A DNA stretch of 11,256 bases from Peptoniphilus sp. (lineage in GTDB: Bacteria > Bacillota > Clostridia > Tissierellales > Peptoniphilaceae): the NCBI GenBank assembly GCA_029983555.1, contig JASBZH010000043.1, forward strand, positions 1-11,256, in the 5' to 3' direction. The number at the start of each line of letters is the position of its first letter. Position 1 is the stretch's first letter. The position numbers and the translations under genes are program-made. The notes under the pieces were generated by a model. The model worked only from the letters and a program-made list of their open reading frames with translations, had not been told where the DNA came from and did not search any database. Positions 1-7,107 of this stretch are shown piece after piece.

Positions 1-44
1 AATAGTAAATATTGTGCTAGTTTAATTTACACAATATTATGGAC

Positions 45-125
45 TTGACTAAAATACTTGTTGTATTTCTTTTTACATTTTAAAAAACAAATAAACTTTA
101 AAATCTTTTGACTAAAATTCTTGTT
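45..125. repeat. 18-bp direct repeat upstream of the aldehyde dehydrogenase
   Basis: Two copies of TTGACTAAAATWCTTGTT lie at 45-62 and 108-125, differing at one base (A or T at position 12) and starting 63 bp apart. Each copy begins with TTGACT, which resembles a -35 box, but neither has a convincing -10 box 16-18 bp downstream. Paired binding sites for a regulator of the downstream dehydrogenase, or of a gene left of the window, are possible. The rest of 1-356 is very AT-rich, has no ORF of note, and contains TATAAT-like hexamers at 168-173 and 233-238 that lack good -35 partners. Confidence 0.5.
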
Positions 126-365
126 TCAAAATATTTTTAAATTATGAAAATTTTATATCTGTAATTTTATAATAGTGGATATTAAAAATTAAAATAAATA
201 ATACATCATACTTATAAATATTACACACTATTTATAATGCTTGTAGATGTTGTAATATAGCCATTTCACGGCAAGAAAATCTTTGTTATTATTTTAACTT
301 TTATGATAAGTGTTATTAATAGAAAAAATAGGATATATATTTAGTGAATTATTTTTATGTGTTTT

Positions 366-373
366 AAAAGGAG
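366..373 (+). promoter_or_regulatory. Ribosome binding site fixing the aldehyde dehydrogenase start
   Basis: AAAAGGAG ends 7 bases before the ATG at 381. An in-frame ATG at 357 lies upstream of this Shine-Dalgarno sequence and has no comparable one of its own, so translation most likely starts at 381. Confidence 0.8.
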
Positions 374-380
374 TGTAGAC

Positions 381-1865
381 ATGAAAAGACCAGATTGTAA
401 TTTATTAGATAAGTATGATTTATTTATAGGTGGAGAATTTGTTGAATCAAGTGGCGGAGAGTATTTTGAAACTAAATGTCCAGCTGATGGCGAAGTTTTA
501 GCTGAAATTACTCAAGCTACTGAAGAGGATGTTGATAAAGCTGTTAAAACTGCATGGAAAGCTTTTGAAACTTACAAAAAAACAAATAAAGCTGAAAGGG
601 CAAAACTTTTAAATAATATTGCCGACATTATAGATGAAAATGCAGACCATTTAGCTATGGTAGAAACTCTTGACAATGGTAAACCAATAAGAGAAACTGC
701 TGGCATAGATATTCCTGCATCTGCAGAGCACTTTAGATATTTTGCGGGCGTTATCACAGCTGAAGAGGGAACTGTAAATGCAATTGATGAAAATACTCTT
801 TCTTTAGTGCTTCGTGAGCCAATCGGTGTAGTTGGACAAATTATTCCTTGGAACTTCCCATTCTTAATGGCTGCTTGGAAACTTGCACCAGCACTTGCTG
901 CAGGTGATACTGTTGTAATTAAACCATCAAGCTCAACTTCACTATCTCTACTTGAACTTGCAAGACTTATTAAAGATGTTGTTCCAAAGGGAGTTATAAA
1001 TATCATTACAGGTTCAGGTTCAAAAGCAGGTGAATATGTGCTTGCTCACAAAGACATCTCTAAACTCGCATTTACAGGTTCAACAGAAGTTGGATATAAT
1101 GTTGCAAAACACGCAGCAGATAAATTAATTCCAGCAACTCTAGAACTTGGTGGAAAGAGTGCAAATATATTCTTTGACGACTGCGATATGGATCTTGCTA
1201 TCGAAGGACTTGCTCTTGGAATTTTATTTAACCAAGGACAAGTGTGCTGTGCAGGTTCAAGAGTATTTGTTCAAGAAGGAATTTATGATGAATTTGTAAA
1301 GAAAGCTGTAGAAAAATTTAACGAAGTAAAAGTTGGACTTCCTTGGGAAAAGGACACTCAACTTGGAGCTCAAATAAGTAAAACTCAAAAAGAAAAAGTT
1401 TTAAAATATATCGACATTGCATCTAAGGAAGGTGCAGAAATTGTAGCTGGTGGTAAAGAATGCGTTGAGGGAGATCTTGCAAATGGTCACTTCACAATGC
1501 CAACTCTTATTACAAATGTAAACAATGATATGAAAATTGCTCAAGACGAAATATTTGGACCAGTTGCTGTTGTAATTAAGTTTAAAGACGAAGAAGAAGT
1601 TATAAAACTTGCAAATGACTCTGAATATGGACTAGGCGGAGGAGTTTGGTCTAAAGATATCAACAAAGCTCTAAGAGTTGCAAGAGCAATGGAAACTGGA
1701 CGTGTTTGGGTTAATAGTTACAATTCTATTCCAGCTGGTGCACCATTTGGTGGATACAAGAAATCAGGAATTGGAAGAGAAACTCACAAACTTGCTCTAG
1801 ATGCTTATAGCCAAGTTAAAAATATTATGATTGACACATCTGAAAAATCACCTGGATTATACTAA
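381..1865 (+). CDS. NAD(P)-dependent aldehyde dehydrogenase, ALDH superfamily
   Basis: This 494-residue protein is a complete classical aldehyde dehydrogenase that oxidises an aldehyde to the carboxylic acid in the cytoplasm. The N-terminal two thirds are the Rossmann cofactor domain: the PWNFP motif with oxyanion-hole Asn158, cofactor-binding Lys181 in VVIKPS, and FTGSTEVG at 231-238. General base Glu255 sits in LELGG. The catalytic domain has nucleophile Cys289 in FNQGQVCCAGSR (first cysteine of the pair, equivalent to Cys302 of ALDH2), Glu390 in DEIFGP, and a PFGGYKKSG motif at 455-463. Length and motifs match acetaldehyde or betaine-aldehyde-like ALDHs (AldB/AcoD/ALDH2 type), not the CoA-acylating kind. 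The true substrate cannot be read from sequence. It is monocistronic, with its own terminator and a convergent operon behind it. No alcohol dehydrogenase or microcompartment gene is nearby. Confidence 0.93.
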   Translation: MKRPDCNLLDKYDLFIGGEFVESSGGEYFETKCPADGEVLAEITQATEEDVDKAVKTAWKAFETYKKTNKAERAKLLNNIADIIDENADHLAMVETLDNGKPIRETAGIDIPASAEHFRYFAGVITAEEGTVNAIDENTLSLVLREPIGVVGQIIPWNFPFLMAAWKLAPALAAGDTVVIKPSSSTSLSLLELARLIKDVVPKGVINIITGSGSKAGEYVLAHKDISKLAFTGSTEVGYNVAKHAADKLIPATLELGGKSANIFFDDCDMDLAIEGLALGILFNQGQVCCAGSRVFVQEGIYDEFVKKAVEKFNEVKVGLPWEKDTQLGAQISKTQKEKVLKYIDIASKEGAEIVAGGKECVEGDLANGHFTMPTLITNVNNDMKIAQDEIFGPVAVVIKFKDEEEVIKLANDSEYGLGGGVWSKDINKALRVARAMETGRVWVNSYNSIPAGAPFGGYKKSGIGRETHKLALDAYSQVKNIMIDTSEKSPGLY

Positions 1866-1891
1866 TTAATTTATAAGTTGATATAATTGCC

Positions 1892-1921
1892 AAGGAATCG
1901 CTCATAATGGGCGATTCTTTT
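1892..1921 (+). terminator. Rho-independent terminator of the aldehyde dehydrogenase
   Basis: GAATCGCTC (1895-1903) pairs with GGGCGATTC (1909-1917) around an ATAAT loop, giving a 9-bp stem with one T-G wobble. A TTTT run and further T-rich sequence follow. It begins about 30 bases after the stop codon. Confidence 0.85.
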
Positions 1922-1944
1922 GTGTTTAAATTAAATATATATGT

Positions 1945-1972
1945 AAAAAAAGGCTACCGAAAAGTAGCCTTT
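1945..1972 (-). terminator. Rho-independent terminator of the GntR/ABC operon
   Basis: On the minus strand AAAGGCTAC pairs with GTAGCCTTT (9 bp) around TTTTCG, followed by a run of T residues. It lies just after the stop codon of the last permease. With the terminator at 1892-1921 it separates two convergent transcription units; the adenines on the plus-strand side could also help termination from the left. Confidence 0.88.
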
Positions 1973-1977
1973 AATCT

Positions 1978-2610
1978 TTATAGATCCCTATTTTTAAAAT
2001 TTCTAATTGATAATAAAATTGAAATAGTAGTCACTACTATAATTATGCCTATCGCAATTAATATATTGTAACTGTAATTCATAATATGAGAGTTATATGC
2101 TATATAATAAGTTATACCAAATGCAGCTGCCGCACCAAATCCTATTAGAAGCAAGGTTTTAAAACTCTTTGATCCAAATTTATAGTATCCAGGGATGTAT
2201 ATATTTATGAGCACGAGGATTACAAATATATTTAAAAATTTTAAGAACTCATCTTCGCTACTTAAATCTATATTTGTAATGACACCTGCCAAACTTTCTG
2301 ATAAGGTCAAAATTATGACTATACCAACGAAGAGTGTAAATACACTTATATATCTTGCTATTATATATTTGTAAGACTTTATTGGCATCGTCTTTAATAT
2401 AGCTAGAGATCCGTTTTTGTCATCTTTTGTAAAGACCGAAGTGATCTGACCTATAGTTATTGCTATTACAAAAGCTAGGATTGATTGGTTTTTCATAATA
2501 ACAATTAAAGCTGTCGCTATAAAAAAGACAATCAAAATATTTTTGATAAAGCTATTGATTTTTTTGTCTTCAAGTAGTAGTAAATATTCTCTGTATAAAG
2601 CTTCTTTCAT
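1978..2610 (-). CDS. ABC-2 type transporter permease, second subunit
   Basis: This 210-residue integral membrane protein has about six hydrophobic segments (roughly 21-39, 43-60, 86-110, 124-142, 150-171, 180-201) and a basic C-terminal end. Between helices 2 and 3 lies a cytoplasmic stretch with ILKTMPIKSYKYIIARY; the short Met-Pro-Ile motif also occurs in its neighbour and is typical of small ABC-2 family permeases, where this loop is thought to contact the ATPase. The ATG follows directly on the TAA of the upstream permease gene, and its GGAG lies inside that gene's last codons, so translation is probably coupled. With the neighbouring permease it likely forms the membrane channel of a heterodimeric exporter. 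Substrate unknown. Confidence 0.85.
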   Translation of the reverse strand: MKEALYREYLLLLEDKKINSFIKNILIVFFIATALIVIMKNQSILAFVIAITIGQITSVFTKDDKNGSLAILKTMPIKSYKYIIARYISVFTLFVGIVIILTLSESLAGVITNIDLSSEDEFLKFLNIFVILVLINIYIPGYYKFGSKSFKTLLLIGFGAAAAFGITYYIAYNSHIMNYSYNILIAIGIIIVVTTISILLSIRNFKNRDL

Positions 2611-3240
2611 TTAATAATTCTCCATTTCTCTTTTCCAGATGCTTTTAAATAGCAAGAGTAACAATATAAAAATTGCCATTAGAATTATAAGGACTATTGG
2701 ATTAATTATTGTTTTTATTGCATTTTCTGTGAAAAATCCTCCAAAGAAAGACAGTAAAATTATAATAACAACTACAAGAATGAAATTTCGTGCCATTTTA
2801 GAATTTTTGCCAAATTTTAAAAGCATATCTAGTGATCCAAGTCCAATATTTAAAGATATTAGAAGAAGTATAGCCCATAGCATAAACATATTTATTTTGA
2901 TATCTGAGACGATACTAAAAAATATCATTAAGAGTGATACCACTATAACTGATGGCAAAATTGATATTAGAATTTTACTTGTTCCATAATCTTTAGTGGA
3001 AATGGGCATTGAGCGAATATATTCAGTAAAATTAGTGTTTAAATCTTCAGTGTAGCTGTTGTAACCTGAAACGGAAAACATAGATCCAACTATTAATGTT
3101 AAGAAAACTAGACCCTCTAAATCTGGATCGCCATTTATTAGTGAAACTATAAAGCCAATTTGTGAAAGGGCAACTACTAGTAAACTAAACAAATAAGATA
3201 TTCTAATTTGGTAAAAATCTCTTTTTAAAAGTGGCATCAT
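2611..3240 (-). CDS. ABC-2 type transporter permease, first subunit
   Basis: This 209-residue membrane protein has about six predicted helices (roughly 16-35, 42-60, 88-110, 117-140, 152-170, 178-200). It carries YIRSMPISTKDYGTSKI at 74-90, the counterpart of the loop motif in the partner permease. Low overall similarity but matching length, helix layout and loop motif suggest an old duplication. The start overlaps the ATPase stop codon in an ATGA arrangement (4 bp), with GGGGTG seven bases upstream; a second Met codon follows at once, so the protein may start one residue later. No substrate-binding protein gene is present, which fits export rather than import. Confidence 0.85.
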   Translation of the reverse strand: MMPLLKRDFYQIRISYLFSLLVVALSQIGFIVSLINGDPDLEGLVFLTLIVGSMFSVSGYNSYTEDLNTNFTEYIRSMPISTKDYGTSKILISILPSVIVVSLLMIFFSIVSDIKINMFMLWAILLLISLNIGLGSLDMLLKFGKNSKMARNFILVVVIIILLSFFGGFFTENAIKTIINPIVLIILMAIFILLLLLFKSIWKREMENY

Positions 3241-4082
3241 GCTTTGTCACCCCTTAAATACAAGACCATTATCTCGTCTATTGTGCTTCTGTCAACGACA
3301 AAGTTAGGATAGTTTTTTCTAAATTTCTCCACATCGTCAACGAGCACATTTATTTGATATTTTTCTTTTTTAAATTTTTTGATTAAACTCTTGTCAATCT
3401 TTTCAAAATCTTCTTCGCTTACCCTTACAATGCCATAATTTTCTTCCAAGTCGTATTTTTCTTTTGAAAAAATTACCTGTCCATCGTCAATAAAAGTGAT
3501 GTAGTCAGCAATTTTTTCAAGATCTGTAGTGATGTGTGAGGAAATTAAAATTGAGTTGTCTTCGTCTTCCATATATTCTAAGAATATGTCCAAAATTTCT
3601 GATCTTATAACTGGATCAAGACCACTTGTTGGTTCGTCTAATATTAAAAGCTTTGGACGAGAAGAAAGAGCAATTGCAATTTTTAATTTAATTTTCATTC
3701 CTTTTGAAAAGTCTTTGTATTTTTTATTTTTAGGTATATCTAATTTTTCTAAAAGTTCGTGAAAATAATTTGAGTCCCACTTAGAATAAATGTCAGAGTA
3801 AATCTTTTCAACTTCTTTGGAACTTAGATATTCTCCTATAAAATACTCTTCAAAAACTGAACTGACTTTATCCTTAATCTCCCTTGAAATTTCTTCGCCC
3901 AAAATGCGAATGTCGCCATCGTATTTGATTATAGAAAGAATTGATTTTAAAATCGTAGTTTTGCCAGATCCATTTGCTCCAATTAGACCCATTACAGTGC
4001 CTTTTTCGACATCAAAATTTATATCTTTTAGCTCAAAGTCTTTATATTTTTTGTTTAAGTTTTTAATTTCAATTGCCTTCAT
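3237..4082 (-). CDS. ABC transporter ATP-binding protein (YtrB/PmtA/BcrA-like)
   Basis: This 281-residue cytoplasmic ATPase energises the two permeases encoded downstream. Visible motifs are Walker A GANGSGKT at 35-42, a degenerate signature FSKGMK at 125-130, Walker B LLILDE at 145-150 with catalytic Glu150, the D-loop SGLD at 153-156 and switch His183 in ISSH. Where the Q-loop glutamine is expected (about 76-80, VFEEY) there is glutamate instead. About 80 residues after the switch form a family-typical C-terminal extension. The ATG at 4082 is chosen over a start 36 bases upstream because AAGGAG stands just before it. The gene overlaps the GntR stop by 14 bp. The order regulator-ATPase-permease-permease matches ytr/pmt exporters. 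Confidence 0.92.
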   Translation of the reverse strand: MKAIEIKNLNKKYKDFELKDINFDVEKGTVMGLIGANGSGKTTILKSILSIIKYDGDIRILGEEISREIKDKVSSVFEEYFIGEYLSSKEVEKIYSDIYSKWDSNYFHELLEKLDIPKNKKYKDFSKGMKIKLKIAIALSSRPKLLILDEPTSGLDPVIRSEILDIFLEYMEDEDNSILISSHITTDLEKIADYITFIDDGQVIFSKEKYDLEENYGIVRVSEEDFEKIDKSLIKKFKKEKYQINVLVDDVEKFRKNYPNFVVDRSTIDEIMVLYLRGDKA

Positions 4083-4452
4083 TTTTCCACTCCTTATAAA
4101 TAAACGTGAGCAGCTCATTTAAATCTAGCTCTTCACTTTTTGCTTTATTTATTAAAACTTTTACATCATTTTTTATGTCTGTGTCCATTTTTTTTGACTT
4201 TATTTTTTCCTTTTTCACATCATTTACATAGGACCCTTTGCCAGGCAGGGTGTATATAAAATTGTCTCGCTCTAAATCATCATAGGCTCTCTTAGTAGTT
4301 ATGACAGAAACCTTTAGATCTTTTGCTAGAGTCCTCATTCCGGGAAGCTTCTCATGTGGTTTTAGGACGCCAGATATGATTTTATCTTCAATCTGTTTTC
4401 GTATCTGTTCATAGATGGGGGAGTCTTGCGATTTAGAAATAATTATTTCCAT
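4069..4452 (-). CDS. GntR-family transcriptional regulator, YtrA subfamily
   Basis: This 127-residue protein has an N-terminal winged helix-turn-helix of the GntR type: SPIYEQIRKQIEDKIISG at 11-28, LPGMRTLAKDLKVSV at 41-55, and the wing GKGSYV at 91-96. Only about 30 residues follow, too few for an effector-binding domain; that short tail is the hallmark of the YtrA subfamily, whose members repress the ABC transporter genes beside them. It is the first gene of the operon, has AAGGTGAT before the ATG, and its end overlaps the ATPase start. It very probably binds the two GTGTATATATACAGT copies in its own promoter. The inducer is unknown; in relatives it is a cell-wall antibiotic or an exported peptide. 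Confidence 0.92.
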   Translation of the reverse strand: MEIIISKSQDSPIYEQIRKQIEDKIISGVLKPHEKLPGMRTLAKDLKVSVITTKRAYDDLERDNFIYTLPGKGSYVNDVKKEKIKSKKMDTDIKNDVKVLINKAKSEELDLNELLTFIYKEWKNEGN

Positions 4453-4470
4453 AAAATCACCTTACTCTTA

Positions 4471-4517
4471 GTGTATATATACAGTATATACATAATACCA
4501 CGGTGTATATATACAGT
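4471..4517. promoter_or_regulatory. Paired operator for the GntR regulator
   Basis: GTGTATATATACAGT occurs twice, at 4471-4485 and 4503-4517, without mismatch. The core TGTATATATACA is a perfect 12-bp palindrome, as expected for a GntR dimer. The copies start 32 bp apart, about three helical turns, so both face the same side. One copy overlaps the -35 box and spacer of the minus-strand promoter; the other covers the region around the expected transcription start. A third partial site, GTATATAC, lies at 4484-4491. Confidence 0.85.
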
Positions 4518-4520
4518 CAA
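4492..4520 (-). promoter_or_regulatory. Sigma-A promoter of the GntR/ABC operon
   Basis: On the minus strand a -35 box TTGACT (4520-4515) and a -10 box TATTAT (4497-4492) are separated by exactly 17 bases. The start point is expected near 4485, leaving a leader of about 30 bases before the GntR ATG at 4452. Confidence 0.85.
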
Positions 4521-4559
4521 GTGGTTTGAATATAAATTTTTTTGGTAGATGGGGAGGAT

Positions 4560-4997
4560 GTAAATAGATGGGATATTTTCTATAAGAAATAGGAAAAATT
4601 TAAGCACAGTAAAAATCATTTAGAGCCAAAAAATCTAAACTGCGTCCCGAGCTTTTCGTGGGATTTGTAGCTTTTGAAGAAACAACCTATTCGCCTTAAC
4701 TGGGAAACTTTAAAGAGCAAATACTTAAACACATAATTACTAAAGACAACAAAACATCGCTCAAGCACCCTACAAATCATTCGATTTGGTTTCGTCTTCT
4801 GCGCAATATCCGCTCAGGATATGTGTGGAGAGTATCACGTCAAGATGACGGCACACCACTTAAGTGTCTTTACAGATACTTTTCCCACATGGCACTCGTT
4901 AACTTTTGTTTTACTTAATCAGTGTAGCGAGTTTAGTGTGTAGATAAGACGATAAATTTGATTATGGGGGATACATGCATTAAAAAGGTTTAAAAAT
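4560..4997. other. Gene-free, GC-richer, hairpin-rich intergenic region
   Basis: No convincing coding region is seen. By hand count 118 of the 300 bases at 4621-4920 are G or C (39%), against 6 of 60 at 8041-8100. It contains small perfect or near-perfect hairpins: ATATCC/GGATAT at 4806-4822, CGTCA/TGACG at 4838-4850, and AAGTGTCT/AGATACTT at 4862-4881 with one wobble. A 9-bp pair joins GATTTGTAG (4662-4670) to CTACAAATC (4770-4778) at long range. The look recalls dispersed intergenic repeat elements of low-GC anaerobes; a structured RNA is the alternative. I did not recognise tmRNA, RNase P, 6S or a riboswitch. Confidence 0.45.
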
Positions 4998-5034
4998 AAA
5001 AAAAGTTATGGCGAATAAATTTCACCATAACTTT
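4998..5034 (-). terminator. Rho-independent terminator of the dehydratase-family operon
   Basis: On the minus strand AAAGTTATGGTGAA pairs with TTCGCCATAACTTT around ATTTA, a 14-bp stem with one wobble, followed by TTTTATTTTT. It begins ten bases after the activase stop codon and closes the three-gene operon. Confidence 0.9.
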
Positions 5035-5044
5035 AAATTCTTTA

Positions 5045-6025
5045 TTAAATTACACTAAGTTTTTCCATATCCTTAATATCTCTTATATGACCTTTCTCAC
5101 ATCTATTTCCCCATGAGTCTATTAGTTTATCTTCTTTTAAAACACACATTATTTCGCAGTGGTTTGGACATTTGTTGCAATTTACTCCGCGAGTTTTAAA
5201 TTCAATATCTGTTATCTCAAAATTAAACTCCTTGTGAGAACCCATTTTGTTTGCCATAATTGCAATTCCAATTGCTCCTGCAAGATGTCCCACATCATCG
5301 ACAATTATATCTTCTTTAAGGGATTCTTCAAAAAACTTCTTTACGCCCTTATTTTTGCTAACTCCACCTTGAAATACTATTGGAGTTTTAATTGATTTTC
5401 CTCTACCAACATTGTTTAGATAGTTATTTACGATTGATTTGCAAAGGCCTGCGATAATGTCATTTATTTCATATCCCATTTGAGCTTTGTGAACTAAATC
5501 TGATTCTGCAAATACTGTGCAGCGTGCAGCTATCGGCGTAGGATTTTCGGAATTTACTGCGATATCCCCAAATTCTTCAACGGGAACTCCAAGTCTTGAT
5601 GCTTGTGAAGATAAAAATGCTCCAGTTCCTGCTGCACAAAGAGTATTCATCGCGTAATCTACAACTACACCGTCGTCAATTAAAATGATTTTTGAATCTT
5701 GTCCACCAATCTCTAAAATAGTTTTTACATCTGGATGCATAGAAATTGTTCCAATTGCGTGAGCAGTTATTTCGTTACGAACTATAGATGCATCGACAAT
5801 TGCGCCCACAAGTTTTCTTGCAGAACCTGTAGTTCCAACAGCCATAACTTTATATTTATCTAAATCGAGTTGAGATTCTACTGATTTTGTAAGCCTTTTT
5901 ACTGCATCGATTGGATTTCCGTGAGTCATTAAATAATCTTGTGCCAAAATATTATTATCTTCATCAATGATTACGCCTTTAGTAGAAATACTGCCAACAT
6001 CTATGCCATAAAAAACATCTTTCAT
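5045..6025 (-). CDS. 2-hydroxyacyl-CoA dehydratase activase (HgdC/BcrAD-BadFG family 'archerase')
   Basis: This 326-residue ATPase belongs to the ASKHA fold family that couples ATP hydrolysis to transfer of one low-potential electron to a dehydratase partner. Visible are the phosphate-1 loop GIDVGSISTKG at 7-17, EIGGQDSK at 105-112 and GGVSKNKG at 220-227. Cys130 (NTLCAAGTG) and Cys169 (AARCTVFAESD) are the two ligands per subunit that hold the [4Fe-4S] cluster at the dimer interface. Beyond the usual HgdC length of about 260 residues there is a tail with Cys283, 286, 290, 294 (C-x2-C-x3-C-x3-C) and Cys309, probably a second metal or cluster site. It is the last gene of the operon, 17 bp after the HgdB-like gene, with GAGGG before the ATG. 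Confidence 0.9.
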   Translation of the reverse strand: MKDVFYGIDVGSISTKGVIIDEDNNILAQDYLMTHGNPIDAVKRLTKSVESQLDLDKYKVMAVGTTGSARKLVGAIVDASIVRNEITAHAIGTISMHPDVKTILEIGGQDSKIILIDDGVVVDYAMNTLCAAGTGAFLSSQASRLGVPVEEFGDIAVNSENPTPIAARCTVFAESDLVHKAQMGYEINDIIAGLCKSIVNNYLNNVGRGKSIKTPIVFQGGVSKNKGVKKFFEESLKEDIIVDDVGHLAGAIGIAIMANKMGSHKEFNFEITDIEFKTRGVNCNKCPNHCEIMCVLKEDKLIDSWGNRCEKGHIRDIKDMEKLSVI

Positions 6026-6042
6026 TTTATCCCTCTTTAAAA

Positions 6043-7107
6043 TTAAATTATTTTCTTTTTTCTCATCATAATCATGTCGTAAAAGGCTTCGAGCCTTGTT
6101 TGAAGTCCAACGTCACTAGTTTGTGAGTCAAAGGATATATATAAAATTGGAATTTTATAATCCTTGCTGATATTTTGTAGTGCTGCCATTGAATCTATCT
6201 CAGGCATACAACCAGCTGACTTGACATGAATTATACCGTCATAATGTGCCTTTGCACAGTGTAGAGCTCTGTCGATTGTGTACATGCTAGTTGCACCGAG
6301 GTCGTACTTTGCATAAGGCTTAATGTGTTTTCTAACTTCTTTTTCTGGCCTGTCAATTATCGTATTAGTTAGGTTCATCCATCTTTCTACTTCTATGCCG
6401 CGCTTTGCGAGCCACCTTTCAATATAGTGGTTGGAAAAAGGTTCCATTATTGTATAATATTCTCCGACCATTGCAACCCTAAGAGGATTTTTCGGCTTAT
6501 TTAGCGGAATTTCCTTAAAGGCCTTCATGTATTTTTTTTGAAAATTTTTGATTTCTCTAAGAGAACTTATGCCTCGCATCTCAGCTAAATATCTATTGTA
6601 TAATCGGTCAAGGGAACCTTCCTCGACTTCAAAGCCTGCGTTTTTTCTCATGAAATTGTCAGTTAAATCCAAGTACTCAATCATTTTTAGAAATACCGGA
6701 ATGACTTCACCAATTTTTATAAGTGACATGTCGGGATTTAGAGTCTTAAATTTTTCATACCACGAAGAAGGCTTTGAAAGTTTTGTCTGTGCAAAATTTA
6801 CAAAGGTAACATCGTAGCCCAAATCTTTAATAATCTGCTCGTGAAGCTCGCCGTAGTAACCAAGTCTACAGAGACCACCAACAGAGACTAAAATTTCTGC
6901 ACCATTTTCAATTGCTTCAATGTAATTTCCAAGCATAAATTTAAATGGAGCGCACACAGAATCGGGACTATATTTAGAACCAATTTCCAAAGTTTTATTT
7001 GTCATTTTAGGCGGTTTTAAATACTCGACGTCCATACCTTCTTCAAAAACCATTTCGATAGGGATGTTGTAATTTCCAAGTTGAGGAAATGTAACTTTTC
7101 TAGTCAT
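6043..7107 (-). CDS. HgdB-like 2-hydroxyacyl-CoA dehydratase family protein
   Basis: This 354-residue cytoplasmic protein has the features of the 2-hydroxyglutaryl-CoA dehydratase D-component/BcrBC superfamily, most like the C-terminal part of long fused activase-dehydratase proteins. It opens with VTFPQLGNYNIP, and has potential cluster ligands Cys52 (SVCAPFKFMLGNY), Cys80 (GGLCRLGYYGE), Cys284 and Cys300 (KSAGCMPE). A middle section at 208-216 (PLRVAMVGE) starts the second alpha/beta subdomain. The C-terminus (Pro320 to Arg349) shares a signature with the upstream partner. The start overlaps that partner's end by 8 bp, with AGGAGG seven bases before the ATG, implying coupled translation and a stoichiometric complex. 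Substrate unknown; no CoA-transferase or 2-hydroxyacid dehydrogenase gene is next to it. Confidence 0.82.
   Translation of the reverse strand: MTRKVTFPQLGNYNIPIEMVFEEGMDVEYLKPPKMTNKTLEIGSKYSPDSVCAPFKFMLGNYIEAIENGAEILVSVGGLCRLGYYGELHEQIIKDLGYDVTFVNFAQTKLSKPSSWYEKFKTLNPDMSLIKIGEVIPVFLKMIEYLDLTDNFMRKNAGFEVEEGSLDRLYNRYLAEMRGISSLREIKNFQKKYMKAFKEIPLNKPKNPLRVAMVGEYYTIMEPFSNHYIERWLAKRGIEVERWMNLTNTIIDRPEKEVRKHIKPYAKYDLGATSMYTIDRALHCAKAHYDGIIHVKSAGCMPEIDSMAALQNISKDYKIPILYISFDSQTSDVGLQTRLEAFYDMIMMRKKKII

Noticed and set aside
357..380. Upstream ATG extending the aldehyde dehydrogenase by eight residues
   Set aside because: The extension runs through the strong AAAAGGAG site that serves the ATG at 381, and it has no Shine-Dalgarno sequence of its own.
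572..1006. A minus-strand reading frame inside the aldehyde dehydrogenase gene
   Set aside because: It lies wholly within a well-supported enzyme gene, has no recognisable domain and no sensible operon context.
4471..4517. CRISPR-like repeat
   Set aside because: There are only two short copies with a 17-bp interval, they lie on a promoter, and no cas gene is present; an operator pair explains them better.
4560..4997. tmRNA, RNase P RNA, 6S RNA or a tRNA
   Set aside because: I could not find the conserved landmarks of these RNAs on either strand (for example the tRNA TTCGA arm, a CCA end or a tag reading frame).
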